Shown here piece by piece: positions 35,347 to 41,680 of a DNA stretch of 43,722 nt (the stretch's first letter is position 1; each line of letters begins with the position of its first letter). Under the pieces are notes generated by a model, which was not told the origin of the DNA, did no database searches, and was given only the letters and a program-made list of their open reading frames with translations. This DNA is from a virus. The stretch is taken from positions 1-43,722 of the IMG/VR virus record IMGVR_UViG_3300037628_000345; one strand, 5' to 3'. The position numbers were made by a program, and so were the translations under genes.

Positions 35347-35612
35347 GATATTTTCTCCAGAAATCTGTACGACTGAGGACTCAGCCGCACCGCAATGTAT
35401 TCATAATAACCCATCCCGTCCGTAGACTGAAAGAGGGCGACAGTTCCGTTATCACTGAGAGATCGTGCCCGGTACATGAGACCTGCGAGACCGAGAGAGG
35501 GGTCCTGACTTTCAGAAAGGGTGTTCCGGCCCGTCCGGTAAGTGATCCGGTCCCCCGGGAGGGCATTAGTTGCCCACTTTTGGAACTCTTTTACATCAAT
35601 TCGCGTTGTCAT
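35319..35612 (-). CDS. Hypothetical protein, 97 aa
   Basis: A 97-aa protein overlapping the next gene by 28 bp. The pattern ALPGDRITYRTGRNTLSE, then YRARSLSDNGTVALFQ and YYEYIAVRLS, suggests a small alpha/beta domain, resembling short phage proteins of unknown role that bind DNA ends or regulators. The family is not confirmed. Confidence 0.6.
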   Translation of the reverse strand: MTTRIDVKEFQKWATNALPGDRITYRTGRNTLSESQDPSLGLAGLMYRARSLSDNGTVALFQSTDGMGYYEYIAVRLSPQSYRFLEKISCKNKSKPL

Positions 35613-35794
35613 TATTCTACTGCCTTTGGAAGGGGGAAAGTCTCTACGGTTTGGAGGGCCTTACTGACGGCGAGAATCATTGGTACCACGTCACTCTGTT
35701 CCAGATCGTCCAGAAACAAGGCCACAAAATCCAGTGCCAGAACGCGTATCCTTTGTTCGGCAGTGAGTTCCTTGGTGAGAGTGGCGTGCGTCAA
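35612..35794 (-). CDS. Hypothetical helical protein, 60 aa
   Basis: A 60-aa acidic, helical protein. Its stop overlaps the next start (TAATG) and its ATG overlaps the preceding stop. No family is recognised. Confidence 0.5.
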   Translation of the reverse strand: MTHATLTKELTAEQRIRVLALDFVALFLDDLEQSDVVPMILAVSKALQTVETFPLPKAVE

Positions 35795-35931
35795 ATGCTG
35801 TACTCCGCGACTTTGTAGAGAATACGCATGATCGCAGCAGACAGCCCACTTTCAACAAGACCGGCAGTCCACAGACCCATCGAGAAAGCGAAGCCCCACC
35901 AGAAAACTGTGATTGGCTTAACTCCGAACAT
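35791..35931 (-). CDS. Single-pass membrane peptide
   Basis: A 46-aa protein. The ATG at 35931 has GGAG 6 nt upstream; longer readings cross the divergent promoter and are rejected. It has one hydrophobic segment (PITVFWWGFAFSMGLWTAGL). The first minus-strand gene left of the divergent 59-bp gap. The function is unknown. Confidence 0.5.
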   Translation of the reverse strand: MFGVKPITVFWWGFAFSMGLWTAGLVESGLSAAIMRILYKVAEYSI

Positions 35932-35952
35932 TTGTCTCTCCTTCAATTTCCG

Positions 35953-35982
35953 TTGACAACTCCAGTTCCTTTCCTGTATAGG
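35953..35982 (+). promoter_or_regulatory. Promoter of the primase-polymerase gene, predicted leaderless
   Basis: TTGACA at 35953-35958, an 18-nt spacer and TATAGG at 35977-35982 (or GTATAG with 17). The ATG at 35991 is 8 nt after the -10 box, with no Shine-Dalgarno sequence. The expected transcript begins at or within a few bases of the ATG. Confidence 0.6.
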
Positions 35983-35990
35983 ATGACCCC

Positions 35991-38510
35991 ATGGCCAAGT
36001 CAAGAAGTTTCTCAGAAAAACATCGCATTGCGCGGGAGTGGGCCGAGGCCGGTTTCCACGTATTCCCGTGCGTGCCAAATATGAAAGTCCCCATGCACAG
36101 CGGGGGCTTCAAGACTGCCACGACCGACTTGGCCCAGGTTGACAAGTGGTGGTCCGAGTGTCCCGAGGCGAACATAGGGTGTGCCCCTGCCGCTTCGGGA
36201 CATTTTGTCCTGGATGTAGATGATAAAGGATATAAACATGGTTCCGAAACTCTACGAAAGCTTGAGCAGACAAATGGTAGCCTGGCTACAACATTTACCG
36301 TATCCACTCCCTCCGGGGGCCGTCATCTTTGGTTCGCAGGAAGTGCTCCAAGCACTGCTGAAAGAATTGGGGAGGGGCTCGACACACGGGGCAAGGGGGG
36401 GTACGTCCTGCTTCCTGGGTCTGCCGCTGATGGAGGACAATATACTACGGAGCGACAGGCTGCAATTGGCCTTGGCCCGTCCTGGATCAGTGCCCTCCTG
36501 TCGGTCTCATTACGTGATACTGAGCGAGCTATATCTGAAGCTGACGACAGTGCCCGCAACATCCGACGAGCCACAACCTACCTCGAAGACCTTGTCCGGG
36601 GAGGAACTGTGGCAGTCAGTGGTGCAGGCGGCAACTCACTAACTTTCAAAACGGCCTGCATGTTGCGAGATATTGGCATCTCTGAAGACATGACAGTTGA
36701 CTTGATACTCGATCACTGGAATGATGCCTGTGATCCACCCTGGACAGAAGAGGAACTGACCGATGAAATCCACTCTCCCATTTACCACGCATATCGCTAT
36801 GCAGAGAACGAAGCAGGCTCAAAGGGACTACGAGATGACCTCTCGGACTTCACCGGTATCCGAGGCGCCGACGCCCCCGACGATGGTGATGGTCATGACC
36901 GAGAAGGGCGGACGGATGGTCCCGGCGAATTCTATCCCCGAGACGAGACCGAACAAGACAACCGACCGGAACCCGAATGGGTGGTACCAGGATGGTTCCA
37001 AAAAAACAGCACCATCCTTCTCTACGGGCCGCCTGAAAGCTACAAATCTTTCGCCGCACTGGATATCGCCCTGTCGTTCGCGTCCGGGAGAAAGCCCCTC
37101 GGACTTGGTTACTCGACAACAGGAGGACAACAGCATCCGGGCGAAAGCCCAAAGGTATCTGGCGAACCAGAAGACCCTGATGGACTGCGATCTCAAGGAC
37201 GTAATCCCTCTTGCACGGTCAATGGACCGCGAGATGGAGAAACGTCAGTGGGGCAAGGCTCCTGGTCAAGTGGCCCTGGACCCGGGTATGTCCGGTTCAG
37301 AGGTATCCGTGGTGCGGACACCCGAGGGCAACCATCACGTATTCACCAACGTGAAGGAACCGATGACTGCGACGGAAGTCCAGAACCGGACATACCAACA
37401 CCAGATGGAGCCGAAGTTTCTTCAGCCACTCATAGAAGCCAACATAAAAAGGATGGAAGAAGCATTCGCTCTCAAACCCTCCCTTCTGAGAGACGTGCTG
37501 ACGGACGACGAAATGCGGGACCATCTGAAGGCGGTACCCTTACCGAAGGAACCGATGACTGCGACGGAAGTCCGGCAGCGTCAAGCAGACTGGAAAGTAC
37601 CCTCTCCGGCGTTTCAGATCCTACTGGACGATTATCACAAACAACTCGAAGCAGTGCTACTATCTACGCCGCCGGTGAAGGAGCCATCGGCATCGAACGA
37701 AAGCGCCGACCGGCCTGGAGAGCACATCGACTTGAGACCCGGGGGATTGAATTTTACTCCGTGTCCGCAGTCCCTCTTATCCGGAGCCCCGAAAGCATCA
37801 AAGGCTTCATTCAAGCCATTCAAGATCGACTGGGAAAAGGTCGCAAAGGAACAAATGCGCAAACTCGCAATCCAGGACTGATAGTCCTCGACACTCTGTC
37901 CCGTATGATGGCGGGCATGAATGAGAACGATGCAGCGGATGCCTCCTTGGCCATAGAAGCCATTGAAGCAATCAAGAGGGCCTTCGACTGCACCGTCCTC
38001 GTTATACACCACACCGGCAAGGATGAGAAGTCAGAGCGCGGCTCCTCAGTCTTCCGGGCTGGTTTCGATACCCTTATATCCTGCAAGGCGAACCAGACAC
38101 ATCGTCTCCTCACCATTGAAGTCACCAAACAGAAAGACGCTGAGAAGCCCGGGCCTATCACCCTGAAGGGCCACCGCGTTCTGAACAGTCTTGCGTTCTC
38201 TCAGGCCAATATAGAGGAAGTCGATCTTGCTGCTCAACGCGAAGGACCGGACCAGAACGCGTTGATCCGGACGGACGTTGGCAAGTATATGCGGGAGAAC
38301 GGCATCAAGGGTCTCGGCAACGCGATCACGACGAAAGTCCTGGCTCATTCCGTTCTCGAATTCCAGGGTAAACTCCCCGTAGAGTGGGAAGAACAAACCG
38401 TAGCCCTTGACATAATGATGAAGGCCCTCCGGAAATTATCCAAAGGGCCTCTATCAGGGTACGTTATAAGTATTCCGAATACCGCCCTTATGTGGGCTCT
38501 CCCAGAATAG
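35991..38510 (+). CDS. Primase-polymerase fused to RepA-like ATPase, with an internal insertion
   Basis: An 839-aa protein, the only plus-strand gene in the replication half. Residues 1-180 are a Prim-Pol domain: VLDVDDK (catalytic acids), TPSGGRHLWF and RGKGGYVLLPGS. Residues about 190-280 resemble a primase C-terminal helical domain. A linker leads to a RepA/RecA-like ATPase: Walker A GPPESYKSF near residue 346, the strand ATIYAAGEG near 555, Walker B GLIVLDTLSR near 630, and VIHHTGKDEKSERGSSVFRA. In relatives, Walker A and the AGEG strand are about 30-40 residues apart. Here about 177 Gly/Ser/Arg/Asp-rich residues intervene, and the +1 frame of that stretch looks like real protein. It should prime and unwind DNA. 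Whether the insert is tolerated, processed out or bypassed is unknown. Confidence 0.88.
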   Translation: MAKSRSFSEKHRIAREWAEAGFHVFPCVPNMKVPMHSGGFKTATTDLAQVDKWWSECPEANIGCAPAASGHFVLDVDDKGYKHGSETLRKLEQTNGSLATTFTVSTPSGGRHLWFAGSAPSTAERIGEGLDTRGKGGYVLLPGSAADGGQYTTERQAAIGLGPSWISALLSVSLRDTERAISEADDSARNIRRATTYLEDLVRGGTVAVSGAGGNSLTFKTACMLRDIGISEDMTVDLILDHWNDACDPPWTEEELTDEIHSPIYHAYRYAENEAGSKGLRDDLSDFTGIRGADAPDDGDGHDREGRTDGPGEFYPRDETEQDNRPEPEWVVPGWFQKNSTILLYGPPESYKSFAALDIALSFASGRKPLGLGYSTTGGQQHPGESPKVSGEPEDPDGLRSQGRNPSCTVNGPRDGETSVGQGSWSSGPGPGYVRFRGIRGADTRGQPSRIHQREGTDDCDGSPEPDIPTPDGAEVSSATHRSQHKKDGRSIRSQTLPSERRADGRRNAGPSEGGTLTEGTDDCDGSPAASSRLESTLSGVSDPTGRLSQTTRSSATIYAAGEGAIGIERKRRPAWRAHRLETRGIEFYSVSAVPLIRSPESIKGFIQAIQDRLGKGRKGTNAQTRNPGLIVLDTLSRMMAGMNENDAADASLAIEAIEAIKRAFDCTVLVIHHTGKDEKSERGSSVFRAGFDTLISCKANQTHRLLTIEVTKQKDAEKPGPITLKGHRVLNSLAFSQANIEEVDLAAQREGPDQNALIRTDVGKYMRENGIKGLGNAITTKVLAHSVLEFQGKLPVEWEEQTVALDIMMKALRKLSKGPLSGYVISIPNTALMWALPE
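37121..37126 (+). promoter_or_regulatory. Perfect internal Shine-Dalgarno AGGAGG
   Basis: AGGAGG lies inside the primase-polymerase coding region at the left edge of the insertion. Eight nt downstream, in the +1 frame, is an ATC (37135), and the first +1 ATG is at 37180. It may initiate a nested product or be a remnant of the inserted gene's own start region. Confidence 0.4.
37180..37881 (+). CDS. Candidate nested +1-frame gene within primase-polymerase
   Basis: A 233-aa ORF from the first +1 ATG, with a weak GAAG 6 nt upstream; initiation at the ATC 37135 behind AGGAGG would add 15 residues. Residues 1-155 (MDCDLKDVIPLARSMDREME onward) look like a genuine helical protein and contain two copies of KEPMTATEV, each followed by an Arg-containing helix with P-x-F and an EA pair. 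MTATEV is a hallmark of podovirus portal proteins, including the portal in this genome. The last about 75 residues overlap the essential ATPase core in another frame. Expression is unproven; it may be a fossil frame of inserted DNA. Confidence 0.35.
   Translation: MDCDLKDVIPLARSMDREMEKRQWGKAPGQVALDPGMSGSEVSVVRTPEGNHHVFTNVKEPMTATEVQNRTYQHQMEPKFLQPLIEANIKRMEEAFALKPSLLRDVLTDDEMRDHLKAVPLPKEPMTATEVRQRQADWKVPSPAFQILLDDYHKQLEAVLLSTPPVKEPSASNESADRPGEHIDLRPGGLNFTPCPQSLLSGAPKASKASFKPFKIDWEKVAKEQMRKLAIQD
37353..37381 (+). repeat. 29-bp direct repeat, copy 1
   Basis: Identical to 37545-37573, 192 nt (64 codons) away. In the +1 frame it encodes KEPMTATEV. The following residues of the two copies remain similar (R near +3, P-x-F, then a Lys/Glu-Ala end), which implies duplication of a protein module of about 38 residues. 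Confidence 0.9.
37545..37573 (+). repeat. 29-bp direct repeat, copy 2
   Basis: Second copy of the KEPMTATEV-coding repeat. Its module ends with LEAVL, just where the primase-polymerase frame resumes recognisable ATPase sequence. Confidence 0.9.
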
Positions 38511-38531
38511 ACCTTGCCGGACTAAGGTCTA
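38508..38531 (+). terminator. Palindromic stem-loop between converging genes
   Basis: TAGACCTT at 38508-38515 pairs perfectly with AAGGTCTA at 38524-38531 around an 8-nt loop. The arms contain the stop codon of the primase-polymerase and the stop of the converging membrane-protein gene. There is no T-run on either side, so a bidirectional terminator or RNA-stability element are both possible. Confidence 0.4.
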
Positions 38532-38971
38532 AACCTCCCCAAATCATGCGCTTCCGGGTCCTTCGTGTGCTTGTCAAACATCTTGCCATGGCGCTTACCA
38601 GCCCGGGCCAGGAAAGCCACAAGGACCAGCACTGCGACAGTCAGGGGTAAGGCGTAGAAGTGCAAGAGAACCACCACCAACATCCCCAGGATTGGAACCC
38701 AAACCGCGCCAAAGATGCCCGTTAGAATTACATCCCAAAGATCCCGGATCTTTCCACTTTTTGTCACGAGGTGTTTGCAGTATCGTTTTTCGACGATATC
38801 CAGTCGGAACAAGGACAACATTGGGTGTTTGTACTCCCCGTCATTGTCATCGACCCACCGGATCGCCGCGATCCACGCGAAACCCAGAAGGAAGGCAGCA
38901 AGCCACCCGGCCCAGAAACTGAAGCCGACCATGGCTCCAATCTTGACCGTCATTTCAGTTAAAGGTATCAT
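38522..38971 (-). CDS. Multi-pass membrane protein
   Basis: A 149-aa protein with GGAG 8 nt before the ATG. Hydrophobic segments lie near residues 10-35 (GAMVGFSFWAGWLAAFLLGF) and 80-125 (two further helices), separated by a charged loop (DNDGEYKHPMLSLFRLD). The C-terminus is basic and hydrophilic. The function is unknown; superinfection exclusion or membrane anchoring are possibilities without direct support. Confidence 0.6.
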   Translation of the reverse strand: MIPLTEMTVKIGAMVGFSFWAGWLAAFLLGFAWIAAIRWVDDNDGEYKHPMLSLFRLDIVEKRYCKHLVTKSGKIRDLWDVILTGIFGAVWVPILGMLVVVLLHFYALPLTVAVLVLVAFLARAGKRHGKMFDKHTKDPEAHDLGRFRP

Positions 38972-39027
38972 AATTGTCTCCAGTGTTAGAGTTCAGTTTC
39001 TCTTCCCAATGGTCCCCACCCTCACCC

Positions 39028-39384
39028 TTATTTGTAGGTCCATTCATCCCGGAGGAGTTTCACGAGGGTTGACGTGATTTGGTACAGGAGGAGAGTTTCA
39101 GTCCCCACCTCGCCGCCTTCGAAGATCGGTTGACCATTGCGGTCGATGGCCTGAACCGTCTCTATGACAGCGCTCTTGGCCCGGCCTTTCTCCTGCTTAA
39201 AGACCAGCTCCCCCCGATGGTCCTTCTTCTGGCGCTCAATCATCTTCGGGTCACCGGCAGCAATGGACAACAGGTTCAAGTGCTCCTCACACAGATCGAG
39301 GAGGCATTTCTTCCGGGCATTCTCTTTGCCCCGTTGTTGGGCCTCGTGGCGCAGTTTGTCTTCATCAATAACAAAAGGTCGCAT
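39028..39384 (-). CDS. Hypothetical protein, 118 aa
   Basis: A 118-aa helical, charged protein (KLRHEAQQRGKENARKKCLL). No family is recognised. It lies in a chain of small genes read leftwards. The 56-bp gap after it (38972-39027) holds only the ribosome-binding site of the next gene. Confidence 0.6.
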   Translation of the reverse strand: MRPFVIDEDKLRHEAQQRGKENARKKCLLDLCEEHLNLLSIAAGDPKMIERQKKDHRGELVFKQEKGRAKSAVIETVQAIDRNGQPIFEGGEVGTETLLLYQITSTLVKLLRDEWTYK

Positions 39385-39386
39385 AG

Positions 39387-39536
39387 TTATTTCCTCTTCC
39401 TGTTTCGTGTCTTACCCAAGGCTTTTGAGTATCGACGTTGTCTACGATAACGTATGGCCCGATCTATGGCCCAGTAAATTCCCGCCGGGGCGTAAACCCC
39501 GACAGCAACAGAGAGTGCGAGTGTCAGATCAATCAT
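39387..39536 (-). CDS. Small membrane protein, 49 aa
   Basis: A 49-aa protein. The ATG at 39536 has AAGGA 9 nt upstream. It has one hydrophobic helix (LTLALSVAVGVYAPAGIYWA) and a strongly basic tail. It overlaps the preceding 47-aa gene. Size and topology fit many phage membrane microproteins; the function is unknown. Confidence 0.55.
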   Translation of the reverse strand: MIDLTLALSVAVGVYAPAGIYWAIDRAIRYRRQRRYSKALGKTRNRKRK

Positions 39537-39672
39537 TCTTGTACTTCCTTTCATCCCACCAATCCGCAATCCGGTCAAAGAACCTGAACAGATACGGGCG
39601 CAGCAGGGGCGCAAGGAGAAATTGGCCTACCAGAAAGCCAAGGATCATTGCGAGTATCACAGTATCAGTCAT
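39529..39672 (-). CDS. Small membrane protein, 47 aa
   Basis: A 47-aa ORF with AAGGAG 6 nt before the ATG. The N-terminal helix is TVILAMILGFLVGQFLLAPL, followed by an amphipathic, aromatic segment (RFFDRIADWWDERKY). Its stop lies within the start of the 49-aa gene. The strong ribosome-binding site supports translation. Confidence 0.6.
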   Translation of the reverse strand: MTDTVILAMILGFLVGQFLLAPLLRPYLFRFFDRIADWWDERKYKND

Positions 39673-39682
39673 TCAATTCTCC

Positions 39683-39748
39683 TTACATCATGAAAATGGT
39701 GATAACCGTGACGATAGCCAGCATCACAAAAAACATTGGGTCTTTCAT
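39683..39748 (-). CDS. Candidate 21-aa membrane micropeptide
   Basis: A 22-codon ORF with a GGGGGAAG ribosome-binding site and an ATG placed one base after the upstream stop. The peptide is nearly all hydrophobic (PMFFVMLAIVTVITIFMM). It fills a gap of about 77 bp. Expression is unproven. Confidence 0.4.
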   Translation of the reverse strand: MKDPMFFVMLAIVTVITIFMM

Positions 39749-39749
39749 A

Positions 39750-39923
39750 TCAAACTTCCCCCAATTTATCAACTGCTTCCTTAAGGAGCCTGACGCTCTG
39801 AATTATAGAAACTCGATAGACGCCTTCAGCCTCATGAGTAACAATACATTGCTGAAGGGCTATTTGAGCAAGCAGTAGGCTTTTTATGACGTCCTGGACC
39901 AACTGGTCGCCTTTCAATCTCAT
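39750..39923 (-). CDS. Hypothetical helical protein, 57 aa
   Basis: A 57-aa protein. The ATG at 39923 has AAGGAG 7 nt upstream and overlaps the preceding stop (TGATG). It is all-helical by appearance (QDVIKSLLLAQIALQQC). The family is unknown. Confidence 0.6.
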   Translation of the reverse strand: MRLKGDQLVQDVIKSLLLAQIALQQCIVTHEAEGVYRVSIIQSVRLLKEAVDKLGEV

Positions 39924-40291
39924 CAGTCTTCTCCTTTTATCTCTTGTCCACACAGTTCACAGATCGGAACCGGCGCCGGGGCCTTGTAGGCGTGCCAGAA
40001 GTACTGCACGGCTTTCTCTCCGGGCCGGAAATGGTTGTTCCCCATGGCTGTGAAGTGATAGTGCTTCAGTCCGTCTTCGCGCTTGGCGAGGGCTCTCAGG
40101 GCTCTGGCGCAGCGCGTCCGGGTCGGTCTTGTGGCATCACGGCCAACAATCTCGACCACCAGCCATGATGTACCCATCGTTTCGTTGCTCTTGACTTTCG
40201 AGAGAGCATCCCTCGCCGACGCATTGACTTTCGGATAGCAGAGTTGATAGCCCTGATCGGGGGCGAGGATGTTGTTCCAGTTCTTATTCAT
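39923..40291 (-). CDS. Hypothetical protein, 122 aa, CxxC C-terminus
   Basis: A 122-aa basic protein (RPTRTRCARALRALAKRED) ending in PICELCGQEIKGED, a half zinc-knuckle. It could bind nucleic acid. It overlaps its neighbour by 8 bp. The family is not recognised. Confidence 0.6.
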   Translation of the reverse strand: MNKNWNNILAPDQGYQLCYPKVNASARDALSKVKSNETMGTSWLVVEIVGRDATRPTRTRCARALRALAKREDGLKHYHFTAMGNNHFRPGEKAVQYFWHAYKAPAPVPICELCGQEIKGED

Positions 40292-40478
40292 AGAACCCTC
40301 CCTCCAAATCCTTTATCACGGCACTCAGCCGCTGGGCACTCTTGCCGAGGAGGTTGACGTCCACAAGTGACTGCTTGGGACTATCAAACTCGTCAGCCAT
40401 CAATTGTTGGAGAGCAGACTGTTGCAGCCGCAACTCTTTCATGACCCGTTTGATCCGGGAGCGCCGCTGATTATCCAT
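40284..40478 (-). CDS. Hypothetical coiled protein, 64 aa
   Basis: A 64-aa helical protein (RIKRVMKELRLQQSALQQLM) without recognised family. Its ATG overlaps the upstream 58-aa gene end, indicating coupling. Confidence 0.6.
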   Translation of the reverse strand: MDNQRRSRIKRVMKELRLQQSALQQLMADEFDSPKQSLVDVNLLGKSAQRLSAVIKDLEGGFYE

Positions 40479-40647
40479 CGTTGAAATCCTCCAGTTTACT
40501 GCCGAGGTAGCAGGGGATAACCCGGTCGGCCTTGATGTGTTTCTGGCACTTGTCTATGAAATCCCCCATATCGAAACTGTGAGAGCCCTTGTCCTTCACG
40601 GTCTCTTTCACCGTCGTACCGTCGGCGTATACAAACAGGACATTCAT
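40471..40647 (-). CDS. Hypothetical protein, 58 aa
   Basis: A 58-aa ORF with GGAG 8 nt before the ATG. It starts MNVLFVYADGTTVKETVKDK and ends YLGSKLEDFNDG, with two isolated Cys. Its stop overlaps the next start. It is the first gene of the 38.5-40.6 kb leftward chain, downstream of a long leader and a promoter candidate. Confidence 0.6.
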   Translation of the reverse strand: MNVLFVYADGTTVKETVKDKGSHSFDMGDFIDKCQKHIKADRVIPCYLGSKLEDFNDG

Positions 40648-40735
40648 ATCAATTCTCCAGTTCTACAGGGCTAAATATTGAAACAATCTTTCGTTCCAGA
40701 TCACTCTGGACTGTCGAGGTCATAAGGTCAAGGGG

Positions 40736-40785
40736 AAAGTGCGTAGGGTTCGGTGTCTCCAATGACCCTAAAAGTGCGTAGGGTT
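40736..40785 (-). repeat. 15-bp direct repeat pair in the leader region
   Basis: AAAGTGCGTAGGGTT occurs at 40736-40750 and again at 40771-40785, with starts 35 bp apart. ACCCTA just before the second copy can pair with TAGGGT inside it. Between 40648 and 41073 no gene is visible. The repeats lie in the predicted leader of the leftward transcript, so regulator binding or RNA structure is possible. Confidence 0.7.
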
Positions 40786-40863
40786 AGAGTCTCATCAGTC
40801 AGACTGGGCTACGTGGCCCGCCCTCCCTGGAAGGGGTCGTACCAAGCCCGTTGGCTTGTGAGA

Positions 40864-40892
40864 CAAGTACACCTAAATGAAGGAGTTGTCAA
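40864..40892 (-). promoter_or_regulatory. Minus-strand promoter candidate
   Basis: TTGACA (40892-40887), a 17-nt spacer and TACTTG (40869-40864) on the minus strand. The predicted transcript has a leader of about 210 nt before the first gene (ATG at 40647). An inverted repeat TAACG/CGTTA at 40911-40926 lies just upstream and could be an operator. Confidence 0.45.
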
Positions 40893-40954
40893 GAGGGGGT
40901 AGGAAAGAATTAACGTTTAACCGTTATTTCCCTCGATATATTGGCCGTAGACAA

Positions 40955-40985
40955 GAAAAAACCCCTGAAACCCGGGGCAAGGGGT
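40955..40985 (-). terminator. Rho-independent terminator for the early leftward transcript
   Basis: On the minus strand, ACCCCT (40985-40980) pairs with AGGGGT (40966-40961), with further C/G pairing in the loop, followed directly by a T-run (TTTTTT). It ends transcription from the rightmost gene block and separates it from the next promoter. Confidence 0.75.
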
Positions 40986-41073
40986 CTCAAGGGTTTCTGA
41001 GATCATACAGGCTGTAACCCACAGTTCTCTATAAGCCGGGCAATGAAGGGAGCACCTCCCGGCCTATGCCGTG

Positions 41074-41298
41074 TTAGTGTAAGTCTTTATCAAAGTGAAC
41101 TCCGCGGGGTAAGGTTCGCTGTTTTTGCAGTTCACCTACTGCTTGGGCTATGGCCAGCAAAGCATGACTTTGAGCCGTTGACTGGTTAAGTATGAGCACG
41201 AGTGTTGCGTTAGGCTCTGTCATCCCGCCTGCGAGATTTGTAAGCTCTTTTTTGATATCAATACTCAGTCTATCGACAATCCATTGAGCTAAAAGCAT
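41074..41298 (-). CDS. Hypothetical protein, 74 aa
   Basis: A 74-aa protein. The ATG at 41298 has GGAG 7 nt upstream. It is helical, with a C-terminal basic stretch (VGELQKQRTLPRGVHFDKDL). It is the last gene before the terminator. The family is unknown. Confidence 0.6.
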   Translation of the reverse strand: MLLAQWIVDRLSIDIKKELTNLAGGMTEPNATLVLILNQSTAQSHALLAIAQAVGELQKQRTLPRGVHFDKDLH

Positions 41299-41311
41299 GA
41301 CCAGTCTCCTT

Positions 41312-41680
41312 TCATTCCACAAGGGTTGTTTTGAGGGGTGAGCATTCCTTACTGCACACGGGGCACTCATCATCCGTCGGGCCGTCCCAATGGGCGGACC
41401 AAGCGATGCCACAATGCCCGTAGAAGTTCTCATGCGTCAGAGGTGGGTGCTTCTCCAAGGCGTCGGAAGCCTCGGCGATATCGTTCTCTGCCTTCAGGAT
41501 TGCAGTGATAAGCGCCAGTTTCACATTGACAGCCACCAATCGTTGCGCGACTTCATACAAGAGTGTCAAGTCAGGCGTTTGTGGATTGATACCAGCCTTC
41601 GACTTGGCCGCCATGGCTGCCTTGTGCGTCCGGGGGCTCTTGTTCAGGTATTCGCTGAAGTGATAAATATTGTCAGTCAT
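41312..41680 (-). CDS. Hypothetical protein with C-terminal zinc motif, 122 aa
   Basis: A 122-aa protein. The ATG at 41680 follows a repeated start-region pattern of this block (AAAGGGTAGTCCT before the ATG). A helical body is followed by GHCGIAWSAHW and ECPVCSKEC, a likely zinc ribbon. The function is unknown. Confidence 0.6.
   Translation of the reverse strand: MTDNIYHFSEYLNKSPRTHKAAMAAKSKAGINPQTPDLTLLYEVAQRLVAVNVKLALITAILKAENDIAEASDALEKHPPLTHENFYGHCGIAWSAHWDGPTDDECPVCSKECSPLKTTLVE

Larger units (their letters stand above)
37123..37654 (+). other. Out-of-frame coding insertion within the primase-polymerase gene
   Basis: About 530 bp between GLGYSTT (before) and SATIYAAGEG (after); edges are uncertain by about 20 nt. 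The host frame stays open but gives low-complexity sequence. The +1 frame has normal codon texture and reads like helical protein (for example LARSMDREMEKRQW and FLQPLIEANIKRMEEAF). The segment has an AGGAGG at its left edge and a 29-bp internal direct repeat. The origin is unknown; foreign DNA capture is inferred. Confidence 0.65.

Noticed and set aside
37111-37654. Imperfect repeat ACTCGACAACAG / ACTCGAAGCAG flanking the primase insertion as a target-site duplication
   Set aside because: The two copies are 533 bp apart from start to start and differ by one base in length, so neither end gives an in-frame insertion. Chance similarity is more likely.
37123-37654. Intein in the primase-polymerase
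   Set aside because: The in-frame translation lacks the Cys/Ser N-terminal block, the C-terminal His-Asn and all other intein motifs.
37123-37654. Group I or II intron in the primase-polymerase
   Set aside because: No conserved intron core is apparent by eye, and the segment reads as protein in the +1 frame. RNA evidence would still be needed to exclude splicing.
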